From Terriglobales bacterium (GTDB taxonomy: Bacteria; Acidobacteriota; Terriglobia; Terriglobales; Gp1-AA117): a stretch of DNA of 5,340 nt. The notes beneath the pieces were generated by a model. That model saw only the letters and a program-made list of their open reading frames with translations, did no database searches and had not been told where the DNA came from. The stretch is taken from the NCBI GenBank assembly GCA_030150795.1, contig JASLFF010000367.1, positions 1 through 5,340 on the forward strand. The letters run 5' to 3'. Below, one piece after another: positions 4,483-5,340 of the stretch (position 1 is the first letter of the stretch; the number at the start of each line of letters is the position of its first letter). Both the position numbers and the translations under genes were made by a program.

Positions 4483-5340
4483 TTACTTGCGTCCCTGCTT
4501 TTCCATCCCGACCCCAGACGGTGTCGCGTCCTTCCCGTTTGGCTCGTATTCAACAATGTATCCGGCGACGGCGCTCGCAGCCACCGTGTACGGGCTGGCC
4601 AGATACATCAGTCCGGGGCCGCTACGCCCAGGAAAATTCCGGTTCTGCGCGCTGATCACCACTTGGTCCGGCCGCGTGGAAACTCCCGGCCCGGCGTTGA
4701 TGCACGCGCCGCAGCTCGGCTCAATCACGATTGCGCCCACTCGCTTGAAAATGTCGAGATAGCCTTTTCGCACGCAATACTCGCGCGTTTCCTGCGAGCC
4801 AAACTGGATGTAGAACTTGCAGCTGTCGGCCACGCGTTTGCCTTGTTGCAGTGCGTCGGAAAGCACCTGAGCATACATATCCATGTCAGCGTTTTTGCCC
4901 GCGGTGCAGGTGCCGCCATAAGCGATCTCCACCGGCACCGGCGTATTCAAATCGCGAATAAATTTTCCATTCCCCGGATCACCCGGCGTTGCGACCATCG
5001 GCGTAATGTCGTCGGCGTTCAACTCAATCACGTGCGCGTACTGCGCGTCCGGATCGCTAAACAATCCTTCGCAATATTTCTCCGCCTCCGCGCGTGACAT
5101 GCCGCGACGCTCCATCAGGAACTCCACCGTCTTCTGGTCGGGCGCAACAATGCCGGTAAATCCGCCGATCTCAGCCGCCATATTCGTCATGGTGGCGCGT
5201 TCGTCCACGCTCAGCGCTTCAATGGCCTCGCCGGAATATTCCATCACCTTGGCCAGCGCCTTGCCGCTGCGTATGTATTCCATGCTTAGCAGCAGCAAAA
5301 TGTAATCCTTGGCGGTGACATTGGGTTTGCGCTTGCCGCG
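4483..5340 (-). CDS. Aconitase/isopropylmalate dehydratase large subunit, C-terminal part
   Basis: The visible 285 residues are the C-terminal part; the N-terminal part lies beyond the right edge. The family hydrates and dehydrates hydroxy-acids with a 4Fe-4S cluster. All three cluster cysteines are visible: C145 in GGTCTAGK, and C210 and C213 in CGAC. The substrate-binding segment NRNFPGRSG (233-241) and the closing YLASPYTVAASAVAGYI are typical of the LeuC/homoaconitase branch, as is the early VTAKDYI. The first cysteine motif differs from the usual GTCTNGR: Asn-Gly-Arg is replaced by Ala-Gly-Lys. The fragment resembles the LeuC2/HacA type more than the enterobacterial LeuC. 3-Isopropylmalate dehydratase (leucine biosynthesis) is the first guess, but homoaconitase or another hydroxy-acid dehydratase is possible. 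No small subunit gene lies after it in the window. The protein is cytoplasmic. The reading frame is intact to a normal family C-terminus, ending in TAA. Confidence 0.85.
   Translation of the reverse strand, partial: RGKRKPNVTAKDYILLLLSMEYIRSGKALAKVMEYSGEAIEALSVDERATMTNMAAEIGGFTGIVAPDQKTVEFLMERRGMSRAEAEKYCEGLFSDPDAQYAHVIELNADDITPMVATPGDPGNGKFIRDLNTPVPVEIAYGGTCTAGKNADMDMYAQVLSDALQQGKRVADSCKFYIQFGSQETREYCVRKGYLDIFKRVGAIVIEPSCGACINAGPGVSTRPDQVVISAQNRNFPGRSGPGLMYLASPYTVAASAVAGYIVEYEPNGKDATPSGVGMEKQGRK

Noticed and set aside
4663..5097. 144-codon + strand frame
   Set aside because: Antisense to the dehydratase gene, whose Fe-S cysteines and substrate motifs are intact on the minus strand.

Overview
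The window looks like chromosomal DNA of a GC-rich soil-type bacterium. The secreted TraB/GumN-family protein, the secreted esterase with a C-terminal repeat region, and the dyad-rich intergenic DNA would fit an Acidobacteriota genome. That assignment rests on overall impression and not on any diagnostic marker. No rRNA, tRNA, CRISPR array, transposase or phage gene is visible.

Layout. Positions 1-969 hold no supportable gene. They contain short repeats, a terminator-like hairpin (434-454), a 10-bp perfect inverted repeat (802-827) and a repeat/dyad cluster directly before the next gene. Positions 970-1677 (+) encode an orphan 235-residue protein with the signature of the PD-(D/E)XK nuclease fold, starting at TTG. 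Positions 1678-1974 are a convergent intergenic stretch packed with nested inverted repeats and palindromes. Positions 1975-3363 (-) encode an exported alpha/beta-hydrolase (esterase type) with a TPR-like C-terminal region. A 152-base divergent spacer follows; it carries a perfect TATAAT and a strong Shine-Dalgarno for the next gene. Positions 3516-4433 (+) encode an exported TraB/GumN (TIKI-like) putative metalloprotease. A 49-base convergent spacer with two hairpins separates it from the 3' part of an aconitase/isopropylmalate-dehydratase large-subunit gene (4483-5340, -), which continues past the right edge.

How the genes relate. The esterase and the TraB/GumN gene are divergent, and both products are predicted to leave the cytoplasm, so they may share regulation; this is inference. 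The dehydratase is a cytoplasmic Fe-S enzyme with no visible link to them. The nuclease-fold gene stands alone: no methyltransferase, helicase, antitoxin or other defence partner lies within the window. It is less GC-rich than the genes to its right and is bordered by repeat-rich DNA, so it is the best accessory-gene candidate here. I see no clear multi-gene novel system. The most interesting items are the nuclease-fold orphan with its unusual 5' region, and the nested dyad element at 1709-1821.
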